A DNA stretch of 64,000 nucleotides from JANPCX01 sp031431125. Lineage in GTDB: Bacteria > Pseudomonadota > Gammaproteobacteria > Burkholderiales > Burkholderiaceae_C. Under the pieces are notes generated by a model. That model saw nothing but the letters and a program-made list of their open reading frames with translations, was not told where the DNA came from and did no database searches. Shown in pieces: positions 1-7,795 of the stretch; positions within the stretch are counted from its first letter, which is position 1; each line of letters opens with the position of its first letter. Made by a program: the position numbers and the translations under genes. The DNA lies in contig JANPCX010000053.1 of NCBI GenBank assembly GCA_031431125.1, positions 1 to 64,000 of the forward strand, written 5' to 3'.

Positions 1-1
1 C

Positions 2-172
2 GTGCCACGAGAGGGGCTCATCCTCGTCAGCGGAACCCCCAGCTGGGCGCGGATGCTCAATGGGGCGGGGGACGTGGCGTTTGATGCCGACGTTGGCACC
101 GAGGTGATCCTGTCTCAATCGCAGTTTTACGCGGGCGGCACGGCCCGATTGGTGTCTGCTGTTTTTGGGTGA
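2..172 (+). CDS. C-terminal end of a phage tail protein (partial, cut by window edge)
   Basis: An open frame runs in from the window edge and stops with TGA 20 bases before the next tail gene. The visible 56 residues end in ...GGTARLVSAVFG and show alternating small and hydrophobic residues, as in beta-rich tail proteins, but no motif identifies the family. The assignment to tail morphogenesis rests on position: it directly precedes a tail-hub-like gene read the same way, with a GGGTGA ribosome site between them. What is missing upstream cannot be judged. Confidence 0.55.
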   Translation: MPREGLILVSGTPSWARMLNGAGDVAFDADVGTEVILSQSQFYAGGTARLVSAVFG

Positions 173-192
173 GGTGTGTAGTCGGGTGAAAC

Positions 193-2085
193 ATGGCGGA
201 CCTCGTTTTTGGCAGCTCACCGCTAGGCAACTCACCTGACCTGGTCTTTGGTGAAGACACTCTGGCCGATGGCACACTGGTGTTGGCCAGCGTCACCGGC
301 ACATTCGCCGCGCTGTCGCTCGCCTCCCTGGTGGGCACGGTGCTGGAGGCCTCGGTCGCTGGCAGCTTCGCGCCGTGGACGTTTGACGCCCAGGCGGGTT
401 ATGTCTCCAACACCCAGCGGCCCACCGTGCGCCAGGTGGAGGTGAGCTTTGAGCAGGCGTCGCATGGCGAGACGGCATTGCACTCGCTCGTGCAGCAGGC
501 GCGGCCACTGCCCGCGCCAGTTCGCGCCGCCTGGCAGGAAGCTACCCGGCTGAGTGCGGGCCGCGCTGCCCTTTGGCAAGATGCACGTCGCACACCCCAC
601 ACATCGCGGGTGGTGTTTGAGGAAGCCACGGTGACCTCCGCGCCAACGGCCACGATGTGGCAGGACGCGGGTCGTGCGCAAGTGGGCCGCGCCGTGGTGC
701 TGGAGGACGGCACGCGGGTTTCAAGCAGCAGACGTTTGGTGTGGCAAGACGCCAGGCGTCTGCGCAACCCAGTGGGCGTGGTGTTTCAAAGCGCCATCGG
801 GTTGCACGCTGGGCTGACCGAATCGGGTGGGTATGCCACTCCCATGCCCGCTTACCGAAGCGTGCGGTTTCAAGAGGCACGCAAGCCGCCGGCAGGCATG
901 AGGGATGGCGCTGTCGCGCCACCGAACCCGAACAGTTGCTACACGCCGAGCAGCCACCTGCTCTTTGCCGAGCTGGTTGCCCTTGACGCACACCTGCTTT
1001 TCTTTTGTGAAAACCACCCCACCCCACCACCACCGGGTGGTGAGACTGTGGTCGTTCCTGTTCGGAGGATGTATGTCGTGATCAACAACGTGACCCTGCA
1101 CCGCGTCAATCCGGATGGCAGCGAGGGCCTGCCGGTGCCGGTGTTCAGTCTCTCGCTGTCGCTCGATGCTGCGTCATGGGCATGGGGCTTCGATGCGGTG
1201 CTGCCCGCGACAGCCGAGGCACTGGTGGTCGGGAATTCGGTCGGCCCCGTCCAGCTCGCGGCCCGCGTCAACGGCACCCTGTTTCGCGTGCTGGCCGAGA
1301 ACGTCAGCCGCGAGCGCATCTTTGGCGAGACCCGCATCCGCATTTCCGGCCGTGGCCATAACGCGGGGCTGGCGGCGCCCTACGCCCCGGTGATGAACTT
1401 CAGCAATCCGCAGGCGCGCACCGCGAGGCAGCTGATGGACGACGTGCTCACGGTCAATGGCGTCTCGTTGGGTTGGACGGTCGATTGGGGGCTGACGGAC
1501 TGGAACGTCCCGGCCGGGGCATTCACGCAGCAGGGAACCTGGATGGAGGCGTTGATCTCCATCGCTGGTGCTGTGGGTGGCTACCTGATCCCACACCCAT
1601 CGGTGCAGACCATCCGCGTGCGCCACCGCTACCCGGTTGCTCCCTGGGAATGGGGAACGGTCACGCCCGATTTCGTGTTGCCTGTAGATGCGGTCGCCCG
1701 TGAGTCGCTGCGCTGGTTGGAAAAGCCCACCTACAACCGCGTGTTCGTCTCTGGGCAAGACGTTGGCGTGCTCGGGCAGGTGACCCGGGCGGGGACGGCC
1801 GGGGATGTGCTCGCACCGATGGTCGTCGATCCGCTGATCACCGAGGCCGCTGCCGCTCGCCAGCGGGGCCTCCACGTGCTGGCCGACACGGGCCGGCAGA
1901 TCGAAGTCCTTCTCCGCCTGCCGGTGCTGGCCGAGACCGGAATCATCGAGCCGGGCGCGTTCGTGGAATACCAGGACGGCAGTGACGGATCAATCATTCG
2001 GCGTCTCGGGCTCGTTCGCTCGACCCAAGTCGAGGCCGGGATGCCCGAGGTCTGGCAGACCCTTGGGGTGCAGGGCCATGCATAA
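193..2085 (+). CDS. Phage tail-tip / baseplate-hub-like protein with 14-residue tandem repeats
   Basis: This 630-residue protein has two parts. Residues ~80-230 hold about ten tandem repeats of 14 residues of the type V-x-W-Q-D-A-x-R-x5-R. Residues ~295-630 form a compact domain (starting near MYVVINNVTLHRV) that resembles phage hub proteins of the gp27/gpD type by its order of beta-rich segments; this match is by impression, not by search. GGGTGA lies 7 bases before the ATG. Its end overlaps the next gene by 8 bases. Such proteins sit at the tail tip and lead cell-surface contact or DNA entry. The repeats could form a fibrous arm. Function is inferred from position and length. Confidence 0.6.
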   Translation: MADLVFGSSPLGNSPDLVFGEDTLADGTLVLASVTGTFAALSLASLVGTVLEASVAGSFAPWTFDAQAGYVSNTQRPTVRQVEVSFEQASHGETALHSLVQQARPLPAPVRAAWQEATRLSAGRAALWQDARRTPHTSRVVFEEATVTSAPTATMWQDAGRAQVGRAVVLEDGTRVSSSRRLVWQDARRLRNPVGVVFQSAIGLHAGLTESGGYATPMPAYRSVRFQEARKPPAGMRDGAVAPPNPNSCYTPSSHLLFAELVALDAHLLFFCENHPTPPPPGGETVVVPVRRMYVVINNVTLHRVNPDGSEGLPVPVFSLSLSLDAASWAWGFDAVLPATAEALVVGNSVGPVQLAARVNGTLFRVLAENVSRERIFGETRIRISGRGHNAGLAAPYAPVMNFSNPQARTARQLMDDVLTVNGVSLGWTVDWGLTDWNVPAGAFTQQGTWMEALISIAGAVGGYLIPHPSVQTIRVRHRYPVAPWEWGTVTPDFVLPVDAVARESLRWLEKPTYNRVFVSGQDVGVLGQVTRAGTAGDVLAPMVVDPLITEAAAARQRGLHVLADTGRQIEVLLRLPVLAETGIIEPGAFVEYQDGSDGSIIRRLGLVRSTQVEAGMPEVWQTLGVQGHA

Positions 2086-2299
2086 CCTCTATGAGCAATT
2101 CCGCCAGTTGATTCCCGACCCCGCACTGCAAGCGGGCATCGTGGTGGGCGTCGGCACAGGCGGCGTCACCGTCGCGTTGCCTGGTGGTGGCCTGATCAAG
2201 GCACGCGGCCAGGCGTCCGTTGGCCAGAAGGTGTTCGTGCGCGACAACGCCATCGAAGGCATCGCTCCCAGCCTGGGGCTGGAAATCATCGATATCTGA
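2078..2299 (+). CDS. Small phage tail-tip protein, possible OB-fold
   Basis: A 73-residue protein whose ATG overlaps the last 8 bases of the tail-hub-like gene, showing translational coupling. The middle is glycine- and valine-rich (VVGVGTGGVTVALPGGG) and is followed by a V-G-x-K-V-F-V-R-D strand pattern typical of small OB-fold domains used as tail spikes or plugs. This is a structural guess from the pattern. It ends 63 bases before a strong terminator, so it is the last gene of the tail transcript. Confidence 0.55.
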   Translation: MHNLYEQFRQLIPDPALQAGIVVGVGTGGVTVALPGGGLIKARGQASVGQKVFVRDNAIEGIAPSLGLEIIDI

Positions 2300-2361
2300 A
2301 GCCCTGCTGACTTACTCCTCCGATTCAACCCTCAATCAACCTTTAACCCCTCAACCCACGC

Positions 2362-2412
2362 GCCCACCCTGATGCTCACAGACCCGTGAGCGGATGGGTG
2401 GGCTTCTTTTTT
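2362..2412 (+). terminator. Rho-independent terminator ending the tail operon
   Basis: An 8-base perfect stem (GCCCACCC at 2362 with GGGTGGGC at 2396) contains a nested 6-base stem (GCTCAC/GTGAGC) and is followed by TTCTTTTTT. It lies between the tail genes and the lysis cassette, so the lysis genes may need read-through or their own promoter. Confidence 0.85.
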
Positions 2413-2423
2413 GGAGAACGCCA

Positions 2424-2726
2424 ATGAACCCACCCAATCACCCCCCCATGACCAGCGAGAACATGGTCAATTTGCCACGGGACGACTTCGAAGCCCTGCT
2501 GGATCGTGCCGCTGAAAAAGGTGTCGAACGTGTCCTAACTCACCTCGGCCTGGAAAACGGCCACGCAGCCCGCGACATCCGCGAACTGCGCGATCTGCTG
2601 TCGGCCTGGCGTGATGCGCGCAAGACGGCGTGGCAGACCTTCATCAAGGTGCTCACCACGGGCTTGCTGGCGGCGCTTTTGGTCGGCGTGGGCATCAAGC
2701 TCAAATTCTTCGGGAGCACGCCATGA
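2424..2726 (+). CDS. DUF6127-like small membrane protein of the phage lysis cassette
   Basis: About 100 residues from an ATG with GGAG 9 bases upstream, right after the terminator's T-run. An acidic helical part (residues ~12-65, LPRDDFEALLDRAAEKG) is followed by one membrane segment (TFIKVLTTGLLAALLVGVGI) near the C-terminus and the basic tail KLKFF. This layout matches DUF6127 proteins, which I recall next to phage lysis genes; family membership is from memory. Its stop overlaps the next start (ATGA). It may act as a holin or holin regulator. Confidence 0.6.
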   Translation: MNPPNHPPMTSENMVNLPRDDFEALLDRAAEKGVERVLTHLGLENGHAARDIRELRDLLSAWRDARKTAWQTFIKVLTTGLLAALLVGVGIKLKFFGSTP

Positions 2727-3199
2727 TCGAAACCCTGCTCGGTGGTTTGTTGGGCGGGGCCTTCCGCCTGGCCCCGGAGGTCTTGAAATGGTTTGACCGC
2801 AAGGGCGAGCGCGGCCACGAGCTGGCCATGCAAGACAAGGCCCTTGAGTTCGAAAAGCTGCGCGGTGCCCAGCGCATGGCCGAGATCGCTTCTCACAGCG
2901 ATACCGCGTGGAATACCGGCGCATTGCAAGCGCTAAAGGAATCGGTCGCCGCACAAGGTCGAGGCTCGGGCGTGAAGTGGGCCGATGCGCTGTCCATCAG
3001 CGTGCGGCCCGTCATCACCTACTGGATGATGGGCCTCTACTGTGCCGCCAAGACGGCTTGTTTTGTGGGGGCCGTGGGCGGTGGGGTGGCCTGGGGCGCA
3101 GCGGTGCAGGCAGCGTGGACGGAAGCTGACCAGGCCTTGTGGGCAGGGGTCCTGAACTTCTGGTTCTTGGGTCGGGTGTTCGACCGGGTGAAACCGTGA
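2723..3199 (+). CDS. Probable holin-like membrane protein
   Basis: A 158-residue protein starting inside the stop of the upstream gene (ATGA) and ending with a GTGA overlap to the endolysin. The N-terminal half is charged and helical (residues ~22-65). The C-terminal half holds two hydrophobic segments (around VITYWMMGLYCAAKTACFVGAV and LWAGVLNFWFLG). Placement directly before a lysozyme, plus the membrane segments, suggests a holin that times release of the endolysin. No diagnostic holin motif is visible, so it could also be an anti-holin or scaffold. Confidence 0.55.
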   Translation: MIETLLGGLLGGAFRLAPEVLKWFDRKGERGHELAMQDKALEFEKLRGAQRMAEIASHSDTAWNTGALQALKESVAAQGRGSGVKWADALSISVRPVITYWMMGLYCAAKTACFVGAVGGGVAWGAAVQAAWTEADQALWAGVLNFWFLGRVFDRVKP

Positions 3200-3711
3200 C
3201 CTTGGGTGCTGTGTCGAGTGCCATCTTGAGTGCCGTGCCAGGTGCGGTTGAAGTTCCTCAAGTTGCCATTGACCTGGCCAAGCGGTTCGAAGGCTTCCAT
3301 CGGGTACCGAAGAGCAGCCCGCCGGTGCGTGCCCATCCCTATGTTTGCCCTGCGGGGTATTGGACGATCGGCTTCGGCCATCTGTGCGATGCAAAGCACT
3401 TGCCGATCTCGCTGGCCGAGGCCGAGGTGTACTTGGAACAGGATCTGCGAATCGCGCTCAACGCGGTGCTGCGGTACTGCCCGGTGCTGGCGTCGGAGCC
3501 TGCCGGCAGAGTGGCGGCCATCGTGGACTTCACGTTCAACCTGGGGGCCGGTCGGCTGCAGACCTCCACCTTGCGCCGCCGCATCAACCAGCGCGATTGG
3601 AATGCCGTCGCTTCGGAGTTGAGGCGCTGGGTGTATGGCGGAGGCCGGGTGCTTCCTGGGTTGGTGTTGCGGCGCGAGACCGAGGTGCATTGGCTGCTGG
3701 CTGATCGTTGA
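3196..3711 (+). CDS. Phage endolysin, glycoside hydrolase family 24 lysozyme
   Basis: A 171-residue muramidase that cleaves the glycan strand of peptidoglycan. Seen directly: catalytic glutamate E32 in RFEGF, the hallmark YWTIGFGH (T57), and the later VDFTFNLGAG helix typical of T4/P21-type lysozymes. The usual catalytic aspartate position is a cysteine (C51 in YVCPAGYWT), a known variant in this family. There is an insert of some nine residues between the glutamate and this motif. The GTG start overlaps the stop of the holin-like gene (GTGA). No signal peptide is visible, so release depends on the membrane proteins upstream. Confidence 0.9.
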   Translation: MTLGAVSSAILSAVPGAVEVPQVAIDLAKRFEGFHRVPKSSPPVRAHPYVCPAGYWTIGFGHLCDAKHLPISLAEAEVYLEQDLRIALNAVLRYCPVLASEPAGRVAAIVDFTFNLGAGRLQTSTLRRRINQRDWNAVASELRRWVYGGGRVLPGLVLRRETEVHWLLADR

Positions 3712-3731
3712 TGGTTGATGGTTGATGGTTT
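3704..3731. repeat. Short tandem repeat of GTTGATG at the end of the endolysin gene
   Basis: Four imperfect GTTGATG units follow one another from the last codons of the endolysin gene into the spacer. The tract marks the junction between phage genes and non-phage sequence and may have arisen by slippage. Confidence 0.6.
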
Positions 3732-3843
3732 GCGGGCGAATCTTCAGACGATTCTTCATGCAAATCCACTTGCTATTCGTGGCCCGAAGAGCGTTCATAG
3801 AGGCATCGATCCACCTCCAACCACCCGAAGAAAGAGCCTTTTG

Positions 3844-4161
3844 ATGCACCCCTCACAACTGCCCAAGTCCCAGAGAATCAAGAAAGCCATGATTGAGGAT
3901 TTCACGGCCACACAGATCAGTACCGCACAAACCCATGGCCTGCTGGATTTGTTCAAACATGCGGTCCTCTCCATGAGCCGCACCCTGGCCCGAGAATCGG
4001 TCTACGACACGAGCGATTTCCGCCCCTCGGTCAAGTCAGGCTTGGCGGGGTTCACGCTGCATGTCCGCAAGGAGAAGGTGTTGGGCGTGGACATGTGGCA
4101 CGGAAACTTTGTGCGGGGGGAGCAAACGCTTTACGCTTTGGCGACGGTGGAAGACACCTGA
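3844..4161 (+). CDS. Hypothetical protein next to the prophage end
   Basis: 105 residues from an ATG preceded by AAGAAAG. An N-terminal basic helix (LPKSQRIKKAMIEDF) is followed by helical segments and a C-terminal beta part (GFTLHVRKEKVLGVDMWHG). Codon use matches neighbouring genes, which supports a real gene. I do not recognise the family. Lying 130 bases after the endolysin gene on the same strand, it may be a prophage cargo gene or the first gene of the flanking island. Confidence 0.5.
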   Translation: MHPSQLPKSQRIKKAMIEDFTATQISTAQTHGLLDLFKHAVLSMSRTLARESVYDTSDFRPSVKSGLAGFTLHVRKEKVLGVDMWHGNFVRGEQTLYALATVEDT

Positions 4162-4258
4162 GTGGACGGCTCGACGTGGCTGGATGATGACGCAGAGCAA
4201 CCCAAGTCACGCAGCCACGGTCAGGTCAGGCCCGTGCCTTGTGGCCCCGGGCTGGCCG

Positions 4259-5221
4259 TCAGTCTTCCTCTGCCAGGTCGGCTGGGCTGTCCCAGTCTTT
4301 GGGACGGATCTCTCCCGTTTGATAGAACTGCTTGATCAGCTTGATGTACGCGAGAAAGTCTCTGTTCTCGCTGGCCAGCCGGTTGGCCATCTCCCAATCG
4401 ATCTCGCTGCGCTCACGTGCCGGGACCATGATGCTGCTGCGCTCGCTCTCAGGCCAGTCCAGCTTGATCAACCCAATGCCATGGGCGGCACTGAGCATGC
4501 GCAACTCGCGCAAGGTGTCGATGCCAACGATTTCCATCGTCACCAGATACCCAAAATTGGCCCATGATGAGTTGGACACCGTCTGAAAGAAATGCTCGCG
4601 CACGTTGGAGCGGTTGAGCAGAAGCTTGGCCTCAAATGACCACAGCTTGCCGCGCTGGTCAGCGCGGGCACTGACACACTGCTGAATCTCGGGGTGCCAC
4701 TGCGCGCCCAGGTCCATCACGCCGACCATGTCAGGGTGCAGCCAGATGTTGCCTTTGGTGCCGCGCCGGTTGGAGGAAGTTTTCTCATCAATGCGCTTGG
4801 TGTGAACCTGCAACTCATCGAGCGCGTACTGGGCCAGCAGGCCATACATTTGTTTTTCAGAAAACTTCTGCGTCTCGGAGCCTTTTGAGGCTTCTTGGTA
4901 GAGCGGCAGGCCGGACTCTTCGATTTCGTCGGCCTGGGCGCTGTCGCTTTGTTCTGACCAGTAGAAGTGCCTTGGAGAACCTTCTGTCGTTTTAAGTGCA
5001 GGGTATTTGTTCTGCAGGGCCTGACGCCGTGCGCCCACTTCGGCGGTGAGCTGTTGTAGCAACTGAGCGTCATTCATCTGCCGCTGACTCTTGAGTCTCT
5101 TTTGATCGCATTGCTCCGGGTAGGTCGTAAAAATCCACTGCGCAATCTCTTTGGCGGTGAATCTCTGCGAGGGCTCGGCCTGCAGCAGCTCGATCATTTT
5201 TTGGCCAACATTAAGTGACAT
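4259..5221 (-). CDS. HrgA/COG2958-like protein: winged-helix N-terminus and nuclease-like C-terminus
   Basis: 320 residues. Residues ~1-60 (MIELLQAEPSQRFTAKEIA...) look like a HARE-type winged helix that senses or binds DNA. Around residues 155-210 a pattern HPDMVGVMDL followed some 27 residues later by WSFEAKLLL resembles the PD and ExK elements of restriction-endonuclease folds. This layout recalls HrgA, a protein found at restriction-modification loci. No methyltransferase lies beside it, so it is solitary here. A DNA-targeting role is inferred from fold pattern only. Confidence 0.6.
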   Translation of the reverse strand: MSLNVGQKMIELLQAEPSQRFTAKEIAQWIFTTYPEQCDQKRLKSQRQMNDAQLLQQLTAEVGARRQALQNKYPALKTTEGSPRHFYWSEQSDSAQADEIEESGLPLYQEASKGSETQKFSEKQMYGLLAQYALDELQVHTKRIDEKTSSNRRGTKGNIWLHPDMVGVMDLGAQWHPEIQQCVSARADQRGKLWSFEAKLLLNRSNVREHFFQTVSNSSWANFGYLVTMEIVGIDTLRELRMLSAAHGIGLIKLDWPESERSSIMVPARERSEIDWEMANRLASENRDFLAYIKLIKQFYQTGEIRPKDWDSPADLAEED

Positions 5222-5328
5222 CGATGGTTCCTTGTCGTCATGGTGTCATCGCGCTGCGTCGGTTGCTGCACAGGGCAGCAACTCGCAGGCCACCAGTCTC
5301 GCCAGTTGCGTCGCTTTGCAACGGCTGA

Positions 5329-5799
5329 TTATTTCCTGTTCCGGGCCATTCGAGCGGCTTGAAGGGCCACGGGGGAGTGCAAATAGGGCTTGTCCTTGGT
5401 CTGTTCAAGCATGGCCTGTCTCGCATGCACCGCCAGTTCAAAGGCTCGTTGTTCGCCGTGCAACAGGATGGAGAAGGACCTTCTGAGCCGCCTGCCACTG
5501 CCCAAGGTGAGCCCGGCCTGCCAGATGCCCTCAGGTTGGCGCGTGGTTTTGTGGAAGGTCACGCCGGGCACACCGCTTGTATTGTTGCTGCGGACCTTTT
5601 GGCTGAACTCGATCACCGTCATGGGTTGGATCTGCGCGAGCATCTGGTCGCGCCAGGCAATCGCTGCTTGCCGGGCCTTCTTTGAACCACCATGCATGGG
5701 TTCGTAAAAGCGCTTGGAGTAGCGCACACCGGCCCGGCTGAAGTTCACCACCCAGTACCAGGTGCCGGAAGTGGCTTTCTGGTGTTTGATGGCGTACAT
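5329..5799 (-). CDS. AP2-domain DNA-binding protein (short paralogue)
   Basis: 156 residues. Residues ~72-133 (NNTSGVPGVTFHKTT... then a W-Q-A strand, a basic strand and an alanine-rich helix EQRAFELAVHARQAML) match the three-strand-plus-helix pattern of AP2 domains in phage and mobile-element proteins. The N-terminal part (WYWVVNFSRAGVRYSKRF) repeats the same strand logic and may be a second, divergent copy. A longer relative lies at 26674-27510. AP2 domains bind DNA and often accompany integrases or homing nucleases. No nuclease motif is present here. Confidence 0.65.
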   Translation of the reverse strand: MYAIKHQKATSGTWYWVVNFSRAGVRYSKRFYEPMHGGSKKARQAAIAWRDQMLAQIQPMTVIEFSQKVRSNNTSGVPGVTFHKTTRQPEGIWQAGLTLGSGRRLRRSFSILLHGEQRAFELAVHARQAMLEQTKDKPYLHSPVALQAARMARNRK

Positions 5800-5912
5800 C
5801 GAACTGCCCCCTATTGTTGCGACAAGCGTCCACCTTCATTTTGGAATGGAGTACGCCGTTTGGCACCGAGACCAAAAGCCCGATTTTGAATCTCGATGAC
5901 AGGTCAGTGGAT

Positions 5913-5968
5913 CAAAAAAACAAGCCCCAGCTTGGCTGTCTTCGGACGGCGAAGCTGGGGCTTTTTTT
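5913..5968. terminator. Bidirectional rho-independent terminator
   Basis: A perfect 10-base stem (GCCCCAGCTT at 5924 with AAGCTGGGGC at 5952) is flanked by an A-run on the left and a T-run on the right, so it works for transcripts from either side. It closes the leftward recombinase-ParB unit. Confidence 0.9.
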
Positions 5969-6014
5969 GCGTTTTAGCGATGGGACGACAGGTGGCATCG
6001 CCGACCTTTCGCAT

Positions 6015-6899
6015 TCACTTTCCGTCCAGCGTCTCGGTTTGGACGATGCTCTCGAACTGGGTCAGCACTTCGGGCTGGCGGCGCGACAGGAACTGCCATA
6101 CCGCTTTGTTGTCGATCAACTTGCCGAGGTAGCCGCGCGCCAGCACCAGCATCAACACGTCCTGCCCGTAAGTCTGTTCGACCAGTTTCAGTTGCCCTTG
6201 CAGGTTGCCCATTTCGCGCTCCATTCTTCCCATCTGCTCTGCCGTGATGCCAGACATCTTCCGAGGCCGCTTCTCGCTGACCAGCAACTGTGGCGGCGTG
6301 GCCGCCAGCAAGGCTTCGGCGTAGGCGACCGTCATGTTGTTGGCGGTAAGCATAAGTTCCACGCACTCGACCTGTCGTGTGGGTTTCATCTTGCGCAGCA
6401 CCGCGCCGAGGCCGGCGGCGAATTGCTGATCTTTCAGCATCTCGGCCGCCTCCGGGCAGATGCCATTAAGCAAGCCCACCTTCTTGTGGATTTGACTGAT
6501 ATCCACGCTCAACGCCTTGGCCAGCCGCTCGGGCGTGACGCCGCGCTCGACCGCGCGCCGCAGCATGTGGTGTTCTTGAATGGACGAGATGCGATTGATC
6601 CGGTTGTTGTAGGTATAGCTCTCGTCGTCGGTGGCAATCAGGCACGGTGCATCGCCGTATCCAAGCTGCCGCAGCGCCAGAAGGCGCAGATGTCCATCAA
6701 GCAGAATGTGTTGCCCGGTTACCTTGTCGGCCTTGCCCACGCTCAGGGGTTCGATCAGTCCGACCTCTTCCATTGAGGCCACGATTTGCTTGAACTTACG
6801 CGATATGTGCAAGCCATCCGGCGCCTTGCGCGATGGCAAAATCTTCTCCAAAGGCAGCACTACCGGCTCCGGAATGAACCCCAGCAATGGCTGGTTCAT
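6015..6899 (-). CDS. ParB-like protein with RepB-type C-terminal region
   Basis: 294 residues. The N-terminal ParB/sulfiredoxin-type domain (residues ~15-95) contains LPLEKILPSR, a conserved GLIEPL segment and the nucleotide-binding-like box LDGHLRLLALRQLG. A helix-turn-helix region follows (ERLAKALSVDISQIHKKVGLL). The remainder resembles the C-terminal domain of plasmid RepB partition proteins. The start overlaps the stop of the gene upstream (ATGA). The box has DGH rather than the GER(R) of canonical ParB, as in RepB-type relatives. No ParA ATPase is present, so classic plasmid partition is unlikely. Confidence 0.75.
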   Translation of the reverse strand: MNQPLLGFIPEPVVLPLEKILPSRKAPDGLHISRKFKQIVASMEEVGLIEPLSVGKADKVTGQHILLDGHLRLLALRQLGYGDAPCLIATDDESYTYNNRINRISSIQEHHMLRRAVERGVTPERLAKALSVDISQIHKKVGLLNGICPEAAEMLKDQQFAAGLGAVLRKMKPTRQVECVELMLTANNMTVAYAEALLAATPPQLLVSEKRPRKMSGITAEQMGRMEREMGNLQGQLKLVEQTYGQDVLMLVLARGYLGKLIDNKAVWQFLSRRQPEVLTQFESIVQTETLDGK

Positions 6900-7795
6900 G
6901 CCGCATGACCCCCAGCCCAGACGCGCTCGGCCAGCTGCTTGGGCAAGGTATCGAGTCCTTCCGCGCGCAGGAGATTGGAGAAGTGCTCGTCGGCCAACAA
7001 TTGACGCAATGCCTCGATCACGAACAGCAAGCGCTGCTGAGTAAGCTCTGCCTTCTTGACCATCAGCTTTTGCCTGTCGACCTCGTGCTGATAGTTGCGC
7101 ACCAGACTGGAGGCCGTCACGGGTTCCCCCTTGCGCACAAGCCGGTGGGCCAGCGTTTTTCCCAGGGCGCTGCGTCGTTGTAGTACACGCCGCGCCTGCA
7201 TCAGTTGCCCGCCTCGGAGTTGACCGCTTTCGTAGGCCCCCTGCAATGCCGCCTGGACCGCCTCCTCGTCACTTGCCCCAGCGATGGTGATGGCCACGCT
7301 GAGTGGAACCCTTCCAACTTCGACGGCGGCCAGCAGGCGTTCCTCGCCTCTCTCGAACAGCAGCAGGATGCCTTTGACGTAGTCCAGGCCGAGGCCTGTT
7401 TTCTGCGCGATGACGCGCTTGTCATAGCCTTGCTTGCTCAAATGATCAATGCTTACCAGCAGCTCCAATGAGCTGTATTTCCTGCGGGCGATGTTTTCAG
7501 CCAGGCTCATGACGAAGGCGTCTTCGTCATTGACCTGCACCACCAGTGCCGGGATCTGCTTCTCGCCGAGGGCTTTGAATGCCTTGAGCCTGCCTTCGCC
7601 GCAGATCAGCAGGTAGCGCTTGCCGTCTTGCAGATCGTCGCGCTGCGTGACCGTGACGGGCTTTTTCAAACCAATATTCTTGATGTTGCCGACGATCTCC
7701 TCGAACACATGGCCGTTGCGGTCACGTGGATTGAGCACGGCGATCTCGTCGACCGGGATCATTTGCAGGTTGGTGGCGTGGTGCTGTTTGGTCAT
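6896..7795 (-). CDS. ParB/Spo0J-like DNA-binding protein
   Basis: 299 residues. The N-terminal half has the ParB pattern: IPVDEIAVLNPRDR, GLKKPVTV, then ICGEGRLKAFKALG (the GE-R-ALG box) and LAENIARRKYSSLE. A central HTH (KRVIAQKTGLGLDYVKGIL) follows, then a long helical C-terminus. The ATG overlaps the recombinase stop (ATGA), so the two are translated together. With the next gene it forms a tandem ParB pair. A role in recombinase site choice or synapsis is a plausible inference; I know of no demonstrated function for this pairing. Confidence 0.8.
   Translation of the reverse strand: MTKQHHATNLQMIPVDEIAVLNPRDRNGHVFEEIVGNIKNIGLKKPVTVTQRDDLQDGKRYLLICGEGRLKAFKALGEKQIPALVVQVNDEDAFVMSLAENIARRKYSSLELLVSIDHLSKQGYDKRVIAQKTGLGLDYVKGILLLFERGEERLLAAVEVGRVPLSVAITIAGASDEEAVQAALQGAYESGQLRGGQLMQARRVLQRRSALGKTLAHRLVRKGEPVTASSLVRNYQHEVDRQKLMVKKAELTQQRLLFVIEALRQLLADEHFSNLLRAEGLDTLPKQLAERVWAGGHAA

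Noticed and set aside
6015..7795. Plasmid partition locus
   Set aside because: No ParA ATPase or replication initiator lies nearby. The genes are coupled to a recombinase instead.
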